A stretch of 64,000 nt of DNA from Streptomyces beigongshangae (GCF_019710745.1 NZ_JAHKJW010000003.1:213754-277753), one strand, 5' to 3'. Positions 53,878-63,163 are shown, counted from the first letter of the stretch. Notes: generated by a model from the letters alone, not told the origin. A program made the numbers and translations.

Positions 53878-54890
53878 GCGTTGGCCCCCGAGTACTCCGC
53901 GCGGCGGGCGATGATCGCGCGGGCCGCGCCGTTGACCAGCAAGGTGATGATGAACAGCACCAGGCCGGAGGCGATGAGCGCGTCCCGGCCCATCTCGCTG
54001 GCCTCGCTGAACTTGCTGGCGATGTTCTGGGCGAAGGTGCCGCCGTTCGGGTCGAGCAGGCTGGCCTCGATCTTGAAGTTCGGGGAGAGGACCGTGGCCA
54101 CGGCCATGGTCTCGCCGAGCGCGCGCCCGAGGCCGAGCATCGAGGCGGAGATGACGCCGGAGCGGCCGAAGGGAATCACCGACATCCGGATGACCTCCCA
54201 GCGCGTGGCACCGAGGGCCAGCGCGGCCTCCTGGTGCATCTGCGGGGCCTGGCGGAAGACCTCGCGGCTCACGCTGGTGATGATCGGCAGAATCATGATC
54301 GCGAGCAGGATGCCCACGGTGAACAGCGAGCGCGGTGCGCCGCCCTGCCACTCCAGGATGCCGGTCCAGCCGAAGTAGTCGTCCAGCCAGCCGTAGAGAC
54401 CGACCAGGTGCGGCGCGAGGACCAGGGCGCCCCACAGGCCGTACACGATGGACGGCACGGCGGCGAGCAGGTCGATCACGAAGGAGATGGCGCCGCCCAG
54501 CCTGCGCGGGGCGTAGTGCGTGATGAACAGGGCGATGCCGACCGCGATCGGGACCGCGATGACCATCGCGATGATCGACGAGACGACGGTGCCGTAGGCC
54601 AGGACCGCGATGCCGAAGCTCGGCTCGGCGGCGGTCGGGTTCCACTCGAAGGTGGTGAGGAAGTTGCTCTCGTTCTTGCTGATCGCGATCACGGAGCGGT
54701 ACGTGAGGAAGACCGCGATGGCGGCCATGATCACGAGCAGGAAGATGCCCGACCCGCGGGACAGGCCGAGGAAGACCCGGTCGCCGGGCCGCGTGGCCCC
54801 GCGGGCCGCACGCTTCTGTTCGGCCGCGGAGAGATCGGCGGGCAGGGGGGATGAGGGGGGCGCGTCGGACTTCTTTGTGGATATGTCCAT
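53874..54890 (-). CDS. pstC: PstC, phosphate ABC transporter permease
   Basis: The 338-residue protein has six membrane helices with IAAVPSIVYGLWGALVLAP-type and EAALALGATRWEVIRMSV EAA motif, and ALGRALGETMAVATVLS. The first 35 residues are cytoplasmic. ATG 54890 follows GGAGAACC. It lies between pstS and pstA. Confidence 0.95.
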   Translation of the reverse strand: MDISTKKSDAPPSSPLPADLSAAEQKRAARGATRPGDRVFLGLSRGSGIFLLVIMAAIAVFLTYRSVIAISKNESNFLTTFEWNPTAAEPSFGIAVLAYGTVVSSIIAMVIAVPIAVGIALFITHYAPRRLGGAISFVIDLLAAVPSIVYGLWGALVLAPHLVGLYGWLDDYFGWTGILEWQGGAPRSLFTVGILLAIMILPIITSVSREVFRQAPQMHQEAALALGATRWEVIRMSVIPFGRSGVISASMLGLGRALGETMAVATVLSPNFKIEASLLDPNGGTFAQNIASKFSEASEMGRDALIASGLVLFIITLLVNGAARAIIARRAEYSGANA

Positions 54891-54999
54891 GAGGTTCTCC
54901 GGTCTGCGGAGCCGCGCGCTGTGCGCGGCTCCAGGCGGCGGTGCACCGGACGGCGCGCGGCAGGGCCCCCGGGGCCGGGGGCCGTACCGCGCGCTCAGG

Positions 55000-56130
55000 T
55001 CAGCTCAGGCTCGCGACGGTCGTACGGACCTTGGCGATGATCTCTTCGGGGATCGGGGCGTAGTCGTTCTCGGCCAGGATCTTCTGGCCCTCCTCGCTGG
55101 CGATGTAGGTGAGGAACGCCTTGGTGGCGGGCAGGGTCTCCGCCTTGTTGCCCTTGTCGCAGACGATCTCGTACGTGACCAGGGTGATCGGGTAGGCGCC
55201 CTCGGCCTTGGTCGCGCGGTTCAGCTCCAGCGCGAGGTCCGGGCCCGTGCCGACGACCTTGGCGTCCGCGATGGCCGTGGTGGCGTTCTCGACGGTGGCC
55301 TCGACCGGCTCGGCCGCACCCGTGTCGAGCTTCACCGAGGTGATGCCGTCCTTGGCGTACGACAGCTCCATGTAGCTGATGGCGCCGGAGGTCTGCTTGA
55401 CCTGCTGGGCGACACCGGAGGAGCCGGCCGCGGACTGACCGCCGTCGGCCTGCCACGCCTTGCCGCCCTCGTACTTCCACTGGTCGGGCGCGGCGGCGAT
55501 CAGGTACTTGGTGAAGTTGTCCGTGGTGCCGGACTCGTCCGAGCGGTGGAACGCCTGGATCTTGAGGTCGGGCAGCTTAGCGTCCGGGTTCAGCTTCTTG
55601 ATCGCCGCGTCGTTCCAGTTGCTGATCTTGCTGTCGAAGATCAGGGCGAGGGTCTTCGCGTCCAGGACGAGGCCCTCGACACCCGGGACGTTGTAGCCGA
55701 CCGCGATCGGGCCGCCGACCATCGGCAGGTCGATGCCCTGACCGTCCTTGCAGACCTTCTTGGAGGCCTCGATCTCCTCGGGCTTCAGCGCGGAGTCGGA
55801 ACCGGCGAAGGCGACCTGACCCTGGGTGAACGCGGTGACGCCGGCGCCCGAACCCTCGGACTTGTAGTTGATCTGCACGCCCTTGCAGGCGGTCGCGAAT
55901 TCCTTGACCCACGCGTCGATCGCGTTCTTCTGCGCGGAAGAGCCGTTGGCCAGCAGCTGGCCCTTGGCGTCGTCACACTTGATGGAGCTGTTGGCCGCGG
56001 TCGGACCGCCGTCGCTCCCGCTGTTGCCGCCGGTGTCGTCGGAGCCGCACGCCGTCAGCGCCAGGGCGCCGGAGACGGCGAGAGCACCGAGGGAAAGGCC
56101 GCGCAGCCGGTTCTTGCGCTGAAGCTTCAC
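55000..56130 (-). CDS. pstS: PstS, phosphate-binding lipoprotein
   Basis: The 376-residue protein has lipobox LALTACGS (Cys28) and phosphate-binding-protein motifs: ANGSSAQKNAIDAWV, YKSEGSGAGVTAFTQGQVAFAGSD (SGSG phosphate loop) and HRSDESGTTDNFTKYL. GTG 56130 follows GGAAGGAAC. A PHO box is present at 56311-56332, so it is controlled by PhoP. It is the first gene of pstSCAB. Confidence 0.97.
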   Translation of the reverse strand: MKLQRKNRLRGLSLGALAVSGALALTACGSDDTGGNSGSDGGPTAANSSIKCDDAKGQLLANGSSAQKNAIDAWVKEFATACKGVQINYKSEGSGAGVTAFTQGQVAFAGSDSALKPEEIEASKKVCKDGQGIDLPMVGGPIAVGYNVPGVEGLVLDAKTLALIFDSKISNWNDAAIKKLNPDAKLPDLKIQAFHRSDESGTTDNFTKYLIAAAPDQWKYEGGKAWQADGGQSAAGSSGVAQQVKQTSGAISYMELSYAKDGITSVKLDTGAAEPVEATVENATTAIADAKVVGTGPDLALELNRATKAEGAYPITLVTYEIVCDKGNKAETLPATKAFLTYIASEEGQKILAENDYAPIPEEIIAKVRTTVASLS

Positions 56131-56288
56131 GTTCGGGAGTTCCTTCCAGAAGCCGCCGGTGTCGGCGGCGTGCGAAGTCGAGGGCAGCCTGCCGTTCGCA
56201 CGGGACTGCTTTCATACTGCTGTTCAGGACCGGCACCTGCGCTCGCTCTCGTCCGCACCACGCACCGGGTAAGGCCGAAATTAGGCAG

Positions 56289-56332
56289 AAAAGGTGAAGC
56301 CGCTGATGGCCGTGAGTGAACGGCGGGTGAAC
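56289..56332 (-). promoter_or_regulatory. PHO box upstream of pstS
   Basis: On the minus strand GTTCACCCGCC (56332-56322) and GTTCACTCACG (56321-56311) are contiguous 11-bp direct repeats matching the PhoP consensus GTTCACC/TTCAYYYRSG. After one further 11-bp unit, a weaker in-phase copy CTTCACCTTTT follows (56299-56289). It lies about 160 bp before the pstS start. Confidence 0.88.
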
Positions 56333-56538
56333 CCCTGCCGTCAGTGCGGTGAGGTCACGGAACGCTCACGAGCAGAACACGCGAGGATACCGGGTACCGG
56401 AAGCCTTCCTTTCGGAACCCGGCCGGTTTCTTTCGCTCCCGACCCGTCCCGCCGGACCGGCGGGGTTGCCGGGCCCCGCCCGTGGAACCCGTCGGACCGT
56501 GGCCCCGTCTCGTTGTACGGGAGCAACGGGAGGCGCAC

Positions 56539-58128
56539 ATGCAACGGCGTACGTTCCTGGGCGGAGCCGCCGCGACCGCGGTGACGGCGGCGTCGACGGC
56601 GTGCAGCGGTGGGAGCCCCGAGCCGTCGCGCCCGGCCGCCGGGACGCACACGTCCGGCGCCGCGACCGGAACCCCGACCGGAGCCCCCGCCGCGGCGGCC
56701 ACGGCGGCCGGCGGCACCACGGCGGCCGACTGGCGGGCCCTGGCCGAGGATCTGGACGGCCCGCTGGTCCGTCCGGACGACACCGACTGGGCGGCGGCCC
56801 GCCAGCTCTACAACACCCGCTTCGACGCCCTGGAACCGGCCGCGGTCGCGTACGTGGCCCACTCCGACGACATCCGTACGGCGCTCTCCTACGCCCGCGC
56901 CCACGGCGTCCGCGTCTCGGTCCGCAACGGCGGCCACTCGTACGCCGGCTGGTCCTCCGGGGACGGCCGGCTGATCGTCGACGTGTCGAAGCTGTCCGGG
57001 GTACGGGCGTCCGGCGACGAGGCCGTGATCGGCGCGGGCGCCAAGCTGATCGACGTCTACCGGGGGCTCGCCGCGAAGGGCGTGACCGTCCCGGCGGGGT
57101 CCTGCCCCTCGGTGGGCATCTCCGGTCTGGCACTGGGCGGCGGCCACGGGGTGGTGTCGAGGGCGTACGGCCTCACGTGCGACAGCCTCACGCGGGCCAC
57201 CCTGGTCACGGCGGACGGCAGGCGGCTGAGCGCGAGCGCGACCGAGAACAAGGACCTGTTCTGGGCCCTGCGCGGCGCGGGCAACGGCAACTTCGGCGTC
57301 GTCACCGAGCTGCGCTTCAGGACCCACCCGGCGCCGCGGGGCGTCACGGCGAACATGTCCTGGCCGTGGCCGAGGGCGGCCGCCGTCCTCACGGCCTGGC
57401 AGGAGTGGGGTCCCGGCCAGCCGGACGAGATCTGGTCCTCGCTCCACCTCGCGAACGCGGCCGGCGGCACCCCGACGGTCTCGGTCTCCGCGTTCTCGCT
57501 CGGCACGTACGGCGAACTGCAGAACGCCGTCGACCGCCTGGCCGACCGGATCGGCGCGCCCGCCCGCGACGTCTCCCTCAAGCGCCACTCCTACGAGGAG
57601 TCGATGGAGGTGTACGCGGGCTGCGCCGACTTCCCGGCCGACGCGCAGTGCCACCTCCCGGGCGGGACACCGGGCCGCTCGGCCCGGGGCGCGCTGGGCC
57701 GCGAGACGTACGCGGCCCGCTCGGACTTCTTCGACCGCCCGATCCCGGCGACGGGCGTACGGGCCCTGCTCGACGGTGTCTCGGGGGTCCGCGGCGGCAC
57801 GGGGAGCATCGCGCTCACGGCCCTGGGCGGCGTGGTCAACCGGGTCGACCCCACGGCGACGGCGTTCGTCCACCGCCGCTCCCGTGTGCTGGCCCAGTAC
57901 ATCGCGGCCTGGCGCGCGGGCACCTCCGGCACGGCCGCGGAGTCCTGGCTGGCCCGGACCCACACGGCCATGCGCCCCCACGCCTCGGGAGCGGCCTACC
58001 AGAACTACACGGACCCCACCCTCACCGATTGGCGCAAGGCGTACTACGGCTCGGCGGCCCCCCACCTGAAGTCCTTGAAGTCCCGGTACGACCCGGAGAA
58101 CTTCTTCACCTTCCCCCAGTCCCTGTAG
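56539..58128 (+). CDS. Tat-exported, probably lipidated, bicovalent flavin oxidase (BBE family)
   Basis: The 529-residue protein has a Tat signal (QRRTFLGG, residues 2-9) ending in a lipobox-like STACSGG (Cys22), then a Thr/Ala/Gly spacer. The FAD PCMH domain (about 105-270) carries RNGGHSYAG with His133 and PAGSCPSVGI with Cys189, the residues for bicovalent FAD. The berberine-bridge C-terminus is YYGSAAPHLKSLKSRYDPENFFTF. Such enzymes oxidise sugars or alcohols outside the cell. The ATG at 56539 follows GGGAGG. No obvious partner gene flanks it. Confidence 0.9.
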   Translation: MQRRTFLGGAAATAVTAASTACSGGSPEPSRPAAGTHTSGAATGTPTGAPAAAATAAGGTTAADWRALAEDLDGPLVRPDDTDWAAARQLYNTRFDALEPAAVAYVAHSDDIRTALSYARAHGVRVSVRNGGHSYAGWSSGDGRLIVDVSKLSGVRASGDEAVIGAGAKLIDVYRGLAAKGVTVPAGSCPSVGISGLALGGGHGVVSRAYGLTCDSLTRATLVTADGRRLSASATENKDLFWALRGAGNGNFGVVTELRFRTHPAPRGVTANMSWPWPRAAAVLTAWQEWGPGQPDEIWSSLHLANAAGGTPTVSVSAFSLGTYGELQNAVDRLADRIGAPARDVSLKRHSYEESMEVYAGCADFPADAQCHLPGGTPGRSARGALGRETYAARSDFFDRPIPATGVRALLDGVSGVRGGTGSIALTALGGVVNRVDPTATAFVHRRSRVLAQYIAAWRAGTSGTAAESWLARTHTAMRPHASGAAYQNYTDPTLTDWRKAYYGSAAPHLKSLKSRYDPENFFTFPQSL

Positions 58129-58142
58129 CGGGCCGGGGGACC

Positions 58143-58245
58143 CGGGGAACGGCGCAGTCCTTCGCCCTCAAGAGGCGCGGGGAACGGCGCAGTCCTTCGG
58201 CTTTCAAGGGGCGCGGGGAACTGCGCGACCAGCCCCAGCGGCGCC
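58143..58245. repeat. Imperfect 46-bp intergenic repeat, about 2.5 copies
   Basis: The words GGGGAACGGCGCAGTCCTTCG and AAGRGGCGCGGGGAAC occur twice (58143 and 58180), then the variant GGGGCGCGGGGAACTGCGCGACCAGCCCC (58209-58237). The latter matches, from memory, a hairpin found many times between Streptomyces genes. It lies between convergent genes and may also terminate transcription. Confidence 0.7.
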
Positions 58246-58297
58246 GCAGCCGACGACGAACGCCTCCCACCGCACCCCACCAGCGACAAGCGGCGGG

Positions 58298-59020
58298 CTA
58301 CGCCGCCAGGTCCCGCTCCTCCGCCTCAGCCTCACTGCGCGCCCCGGGAAGAACCTTCCCCCGCCCGGCCGCACGGTCCGCCCGGACCAGCCACCCCACC
58401 CGGGGCGACCTCTCCACCGCGCGCACGACAGGCGACAGCAGCGCGACGGCGAGCGGCGAGAGCAGCAGGACGACCGCCGTCCCGAGGGCGAATCCCCCCA
58501 CGACGTCGGTCGGATAGTGCACGCCCATGTACACCCGGCAGAACCCGCCGAGCAGCGCGAGCCCTATCCCGACCAGCCCGAGCTTCCGGTTCGCCAGGAA
58601 CAGCCCGACGGCCATCGCCATCATCAGGGTCGAGTGGTCGCTGACGAACGAGTAGTCGCTCTTGCCGCCGATCAGGACTTCCAGCCCCTCGTGGTCCACG
58701 AAGGGCCGGGGCCGCTCCACGAACCCCCGTATCGGCACGTTCACGAGCACGGCGACCGCGGCGGCCAGCGGCGCCCAGATCAGCGAGGCCACGGAGGAGG
58801 CGGCATCGTCCCCGCCCCGCCGTCGCACGCCCCACCAGCACCAGAGCACCAGCAGGACCATGACGAGCAGGAGTCCCCACTCGCCCACGAACTCCATGAC
58901 ACGGTCGAACCAGTGCGGCGCTTCCTTGGCGAGGCCATTGATGTCGTAAAGCAAGTCGACGTCTGGGTTCGACCCCGAATCGGCGAGTCCAGCCACGGTG
59001 CAACGGCCCTTCGTCGTCAT
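58298..59020 (-). CDS. PAP2-superfamily membrane phosphatase
   Basis: The 240-residue protein has about six membrane helices and the three PAP2 motifs: RGFVERPRPF, VSDHSTLMMAMA and CRVYMGVHYPTDVVGG. It likely dephosphorylates lipid phosphates such as undecaprenyl pyrophosphate. ATG 59020 follows GGAAAG. An upstream ATG-like at 59038 is possible. Confidence 0.9.
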   Translation of the reverse strand: MTTKGRCTVAGLADSGSNPDVDLLYDINGLAKEAPHWFDRVMEFVGEWGLLLVMVLLVLWCWWGVRRRGGDDAASSVASLIWAPLAAAVAVLVNVPIRGFVERPRPFVDHEGLEVLIGGKSDYSFVSDHSTLMMAMAVGLFLANRKLGLVGIGLALLGGFCRVYMGVHYPTDVVGGFALGTAVVLLLSPLAVALLSPVVRAVERSPRVGWLVRADRAAGRGKVLPGARSEAEAEERDLAA

Positions 59021-59179
59021 CTTTCCGACGCACCCCACCGGATGCGCCGCGCCATCAACCCCCGTCGTCGGCTACAGGAACAGGAACGCACATTCCCCTT
59101 CCATACGTTCCACCCTCCACCGAATGATCACGCAGACGTTATCCAAGAGAGATACATAGCCGCAGCTCAGGGGAGGGTT

Positions 59180-60181
59180 TCACACGGAGGTGGGCAACGC
59201 TTTCGCGCCATCTTCGGTCACACGGGTGGCCCCGAAATAGTCAGGCGTGTCGATGGGGTCGAACCGGATCACGGCACCCGTCCGGGGCGCGTTGATCATG
59301 TATCCGCCGCCGACGTAGATCCCCACGTGCCGGATGGCCCGGGAGTTGGTGAGGTCGTCCGAGAAGAAGACCAGATCCCCGGGCAGCAGCTCGTCCCGCT
59401 CGGGGTGCGGCCCGGCGTTGTACTGGTCGTTGGCCACCCGCGGCAGGGTGATCCCCACACTCTCGTACGCGGCCTTGGTCAGACCCGAGCAGTCGAAGCG
59501 TCCGCCCTGCTCAGGGGTGCCGTTGCCGCCCCAGAGATACAGCGTCCCGAGCTTCTTCTGCGCGTAGTAGATGGCGCCGGCGGCCTGCTCCGAGGGCCGC
59601 ACACGACCGACCGGAGCGGCGAAACTGTCCTCCAGCGTCGTGATCGTCTTCACGTAGTTCCGGGTTTCCCGGTAGGGCGGGACACCCCCGTACTTGATGA
59701 CGGCGTACGGCCCCGCGTTGTACGCGGCGAGCATGTTCGCCGTCGGGTCCCCGGGCGCGTCCTTGACGTACTTCGCGAGCGAGCAGTCGTACTTCGCGGC
59801 CGATGGAATCGCGTCATTCGGATCCCATACGTCGCGGTCGCCGTCACCGTCGCCGTCGATTCCGTGCGTGGCCCACGTACCGGGGATGAACTGCGCTATC
59901 CCCTGCGCGGCGGCGGGACTCCTCGCGTCGGGGTTGAACCCGCTCTCCTGGTACAGCTGGGCGGCGAGGAGCGCCGGATTGAGCGCGCTGCACAGATTGC
60001 CCCACTTCTGCACGAGCGTCCGGTACGCCGCGGGTACGGCTCCCTTGGCGAGGCCGACGGACCCCTGCCCCACGCCGTTGGCCAGGTTCCCGGCGACCAG
60101 GTAGACACCGACCACCAGCACCATGACGAAGCTCAGCCCCGCCCCCACGGCGGCGGTCGCTACGATCCAGGCCTTACGCAC
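59180..60181 (-). CDS. Lytic transglycosylase / NlpC-P60 peptidase, bifunctional
   Basis: The 333-residue protein has an N-terminal signal anchor (7-32), a lytic transglycosylase domain (QLYQESGFNPDA with Glu79, QGIAQFIPGTW, NMLAAYNAG) and a C40 NlpC/P60 domain with Cys231 (FDCSGLT) and His285 (RHVGIYVG). A DGDGDGDRDVWDPND loop resembles a calcium site. It would cut both glycan and peptide of peptidoglycan. GTG 60181 follows GAGGGG. In conjugative and type IV secretion clusters such enzymes open the wall; the membrane genes at 62649 and 63164 fit this. Confidence 0.92.
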   Translation of the reverse strand: MRKAWIVATAAVGAGLSFVMVLVVGVYLVAGNLANGVGQGSVGLAKGAVPAAYRTLVQKWGNLCSALNPALLAAQLYQESGFNPDARSPAAAQGIAQFIPGTWATHGIDGDGDGDRDVWDPNDAIPSAAKYDCSLAKYVKDAPGDPTANMLAAYNAGPYAVIKYGGVPPYRETRNYVKTITTLEDSFAAPVGRVRPSEQAAGAIYYAQKKLGTLYLWGGNGTPEQGGRFDCSGLTKAAYESVGITLPRVANDQYNAGPHPERDELLPGDLVFFSDDLTNSRAIRHVGIYVGGGYMINAPRTGAVIRFDPIDTPDYFGATRVTEDGAKALPTSV

Positions 60182-60306
60182 CGTCAACCGCCCCTCGCCG
60201 CACGGTAGTCCGACCGCCAGTGTAGAGGTGCCCGCTCCGCTGCGGAATGATCACCCGCTGACCCGCCCCCTGCTTCCGTACCCGATACCGAGTGAGGAAA
60301 CACGCC

Positions 60307-60633
60307 GTGTCCGACGTACCCCCCGACCTCGACTGGACCCGCGCCGCCCCCGAGGGCGCGACGGGCCCCGGCCCCTGGATCGAGCTCGCCTTCGGCGACG
60401 ACGACCTCGTCTACATCCGCGAGACCAGCGACCCCGGGACGGTCGTCACGACCACACAGAAGAAGTGGGACGCGTTCGTCCTCGGCGTACAGGCGGGAGA
60501 GTTCGACCACTTCGTGGAGGGAGCGGAGGGAGTGGAGGGAGTGGAGGACACGGAAGAGGCGCAGGGACCGGAAGGAACAGGGGGAGCGCAGGAAGCGGGA
60601 GGAGTGGGCGACCCCGGGAACGGCCGCCCCTGA
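60307..60633 (+). CDS. DUF397-like protein with acidic repeat tail
   Basis: The 108-residue protein has the DUF397-like block WIELAFGDDDLVYIRETSDP and TQKKWDAFVLGVQAGEFDHF (DUF397 usually appears with XRE regulators). Residues 75-108 are an EGVEGVEDTEEAQGPEG repeat encoded by GGAGGGAGT-type DNA. GTG 60307 follows GAGGAAAC. No HTH partner gene is adjacent, which is unusual. Confidence 0.8.
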   Translation: MSDVPPDLDWTRAAPEGATGPGPWIELAFGDDDLVYIRETSDPGTVVTTTQKKWDAFVLGVQAGEFDHFVEGAEGVEGVEDTEEAQGPEGTGGAQEAGGVGDPGNGRP

Positions 60634-60655
60634 GCGGTCGGCCCCGCGCCGCACC

Positions 60656-61027
60656 TCACTCCGCGTCCCGCGCCACACCCCGCGCCCACAGCACCAGCGG
60701 TACCTGCAGCGGCAGCCGGGCCAGCGCCGCGGCCTTCTGGGGCGCGGGGCGGTGGCGCCAGTCCACGGCCATCTGCACATTGGCGGGGAACACCCCGACG
60801 AAGAACGCCGCGGTGGCCAGCGCGGCCGTCCGCCGCGTACGGGGTGCCGCCACCCCGGCCGCGAGCACCAGCTCGACGACACCGCTCGCGTACGTCCAGG
60901 CCCGGGGCTCCCCCGGCAGCACGCGCGGAACGGTCGCGTCGAACCGGCGGGGCACCGAGAAGTGGGCGACCGCGGCGGAGGCCAGCAGTCCGGCGAGCAG
61001 CAGGGACGAGCGTTCCGAACGCGGCAC
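60656..61027 (-). CDS. DoxX-like membrane protein
   Basis: The 123-residue protein has four membrane helices and the DoxX-like AWTYASGVVELVLAAGV and ATAAFFVGVFPANVQMAVDW. GTG 61027 directly follows AGGAGGAACC, much better than ATG 61048. The family includes redox-linked small membrane proteins of mostly unknown function. Confidence 0.82.
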   Translation of the reverse strand: MPRSERSSLLLAGLLASAAVAHFSVPRRFDATVPRVLPGEPRAWTYASGVVELVLAAGVAAPRTRRTAALATAAFFVGVFPANVQMAVDWRHRPAPQKAAALARLPLQVPLVLWARGVARDAE

Positions 61028-61111
61028 GGTTCCTCCTGTGGGGCGCATGAGAGCCTGCCGGCCCCCGGGACCGGGCCGCCACGTGAGGTTACTCGACAGT
61101 AGCCAAAGCTG

Positions 61112-61750
61112 TCAGGAGGGCTCCGCCCCCGTGTACGCCGCGGTCGTCCGGTCCGCCCTCGCACGGGCGGTCCCCTCGGCCTCACCGCCCGCCACGCCCG
61201 CCGCGTACCACCCCTCGCTGCTGAGGCGGACGAACCGGAGCCCCTCCTCGGTCCCGAACCAGGCCATGGCCTCCCGGGGATCGACGGCCGCGCCGGAGGA
61301 CAGGTGGAGGGTGAGCCCGACGAGGGCCATGTCCCAGCCGATACCGACGGCTCCGGGCCCGAACCGCTCCCACTTCTCGTCGTCGTCGGGCGCGATGTGG
61401 TCCAGCTCGAAACGCGTGCCGCCGTCCTCCGCGGGGGTCAGCCGGAGCTCGATCCAGCTGACGTTCCCGGCGAACTCCCAGGTCGCCGTGAAACCCTTCG
61501 GCGGATCACAGCGCTCGACGGTACCGCCGGCGTTGCCCTCCAGCTGGTAGGTGCCGCCGGGGCGCAGCTCGCCGCTGACGGGCAGGAACCAGCGCGGGAT
61601 GCGCTCGGGATCGGTGCAGGCGTCCCAGACGTCCTCGACGTCCGCGTCGTACGTCCGGCCCAGGGTCACCACGTGGGCCTCACCGGCCTCCAGGACCCGG
61701 CTGCCCACGTGGCGCCGTACGGCGTTGATCTGATGGGTGACGTCGATCAT
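61112..61750 (-). CDS. SRPBCC (START/AHSA1-like) protein
   Basis: The 212-residue protein has the AHSA1 pattern: TYDADVEDVWDACTDPERIPRWFLPVSGELRPGGTYQL, FTATWEFAGNVSWIELRLTP and FELDHIAPDDDEKWERFGPG. It lies 11 bp after an ArsR gene, the usual pairing for these hydrophobic-ligand proteins. ATG 61750 follows AAGGAGCACC. The C-terminus is Thr/Ala/Gly-rich. Confidence 0.9.
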   Translation of the reverse strand: MIDVTHQINAVRRHVGSRVLEAGEAHVVTLGRTYDADVEDVWDACTDPERIPRWFLPVSGELRPGGTYQLEGNAGGTVERCDPPKGFTATWEFAGNVSWIELRLTPAEDGGTRFELDHIAPDDDEKWERFGPGAVGIGWDMALVGLTLHLSSGAAVDPREAMAWFGTEEGLRFVRLSSEGWYAAGVAGGEAEGTARARADRTTAAYTGAEPS

Positions 61751-61761
61751 GAGGTGCTCCT

Positions 61762-62127
61762 TCACTGTGGTGCGGGGTCACCGTCACCGGACCGCTCACG
61801 GAGCCGGCGTTCCCGCTCGCCCCGGGCCAGTTCGGTGGCCAGGGCGTCGAGGCGGGGCGTCCAGAGCCGCCGGAACCGGTCCAGCCAGGCGTCGATGTCA
61901 CGCAGGGGGTCGGAGTTCACGGCGTACAGCCGCCGGGTCCCCTCCGGCCGGACCGTGGCGAAGCCGTTCTCCCGCAGGACCTTCAGGTGCTGAGAGACAC
62001 CGGGCTGGGAGATCCCGAACTCCGCCCTGACGGTCTCGCCCACCGCCCCGGAGCTCATCTCGCCGTCGGCGAGCAGCTCCAGGATGCGGCGGCGAACGGG
62101 GTCACCGAGTACGTCGAACGCGTGCAC
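61762..62127 (-). CDS. ArsR-family transcriptional regulator
   Basis: The 121-residue winged-helix protein has FDVLGDPVRRRILELLADGE, FGISQPGVSQHLKVLRENGF and RRLYAVNSDPLRDIDAWL. No cysteine metal sites (ELCVCDL) are present, so it is not a metal sensor; SRPBCC-linked members are thought to sense other signals. TATTGT ends 6 nt before GTG 62127, a leaderless layout. It is co-transcribed with the SRPBCC gene. Confidence 0.9.
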   Translation of the reverse strand: MHAFDVLGDPVRRRILELLADGEMSSGAVGETVRAEFGISQPGVSQHLKVLRENGFATVRPEGTRRLYAVNSDPLRDIDAWLDRFRRLWTPRLDALATELARGERERRLRERSGDGDPAPQ

Positions 62128-62133
62128 GGCACC

Positions 62134-62159
62134 ACAATATCAGCATTCACTTATATAAG
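62134..62159 (-). promoter_or_regulatory. ArsR promoter with 10-bp palindrome
   Basis: TATTGT (62139-62134) is the -10 hexamer, and the perfect palindrome CTTATATAAG (62150-62159) lies around the -35 region. It is the most AT-rich spot nearby and likely the ArsR operator. Confidence 0.6.
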
Positions 62160-62648
62160 CGAGAACAGACACTCGGCTACGCGCCACCCCGCCCCCGCCC
62201 CACCCCGCCATCGCGTCCGAGTCGGCCTTCGATCAGCACACAACGGGCGACGTCTACTCGCCAGGAGACGTACGACCCGGCGAACATCGGCACGACGGAC
62301 CGGCGCACACGGGACGGAGTCGGGCTCGATGGACGGGCGGAGTCGGCCACCGTCAGGAGCCGGTCACGCGAGAAGGGGCTAACGACGGGACCACACCAGA
62401 GGTTCCGCTTCCACTTCATTGCCGGTCGTGACCTGCCATGATACACAGAGTGACGATACGTCTCCGGGAACACCGGGCCGCGGTTCCGGCGGGGTCCCGC
62501 GAGCGCCGGTGACAAGGGATTCGTACAAAACCCGCCAACCAATGACGCCAAGTCGACATGCGACAGCGACTTTGTCAGCGACAATAGCCGTGACCTCTGC
62601 GCAGAGTGGCAGAGGAGGCAGAACAACCCACTAGGGGCGGTGACTTAC
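62160..62648. other. 489-bp region without convincing gene
   Basis: A minus-strand frame (62177-62626) has no family features and poor codon bias. The right half, up to TAGGGGCGG before 62649, likely holds the promoter of the membrane cluster. No clear palindrome or repeat was seen. Confidence 0.5.
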
Positions 62649-62957
62649 ATGCTTTTCGCAGCCGAAAAGGGCGACATCAACACGATCATCGGCGGAATCG
62701 CTCCGGACTGGGGCCCGTTCGGCACCCTCGGCAACGAGGCCCGGATCATGATCGAGGTCGTGATGGCCGTCGCCATCCTCCTGTGCCTCGGCATCGCGAT
62801 CTGGGGAGCGGCTAAGCAACGCATCGGCGCGACGGCCCTGCGCGACACCTTCAGCGCGGAGCAGGGCAAGGGTCTGATCATCGCGGGTCTCACCGGAGTC
62901 TTCATCATCGGTTCACTGGGGACACTCTTCACGATCGTGTACGGCATGGCCGTCTAG
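62649..62957 (+). CDS. Small two-helix membrane protein, VirB2/TrbC-like
   Basis: The 102-residue protein has two membrane helices (about 33-55 and 76-98) connected by a GAAKQRIGATALRDTFSAEQ loop, with layout like T4SS pilin-like or TrbC proteins. The ATG at 62649 follows AGGGGCGG; GTG 62640 is possible. It precedes the VirB8-like gene at 63164 and probably starts an operon that runs beyond the window. Confidence 0.75.
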   Translation: MLFAAEKGDINTIIGGIAPDWGPFGTLGNEARIMIEVVMAVAILLCLGIAIWGAAKQRIGATALRDTFSAEQGKGLIIAGLTGVFIIGSLGTLFTIVYGMAV

Positions 62958-63163
62958 GCGGCCACCGGTCCGGCGTCCCCGGATCCGGCCGGACACCCCA
63001 GGTCCCCCGTCCCTCCTACCCGTCCCTCCCACCCGTCCGTCGTGCCCACCGGCTGAGGTTGCGCTTCCCTGATGTCGAGTCACCACACCGTGCCCGCGCG
63101 GGAACCAGCGGGACTACCGTCGTACCAGGCGGTTCAGCAAGAGGTTGAGGGGGCGTACGCGGC

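Noticed and set aside
62177..62626. 149-codon minus-strand frame
   Set aside because: No motif, weak third-position GC and no ribosome site; it probably covers a promoter region.
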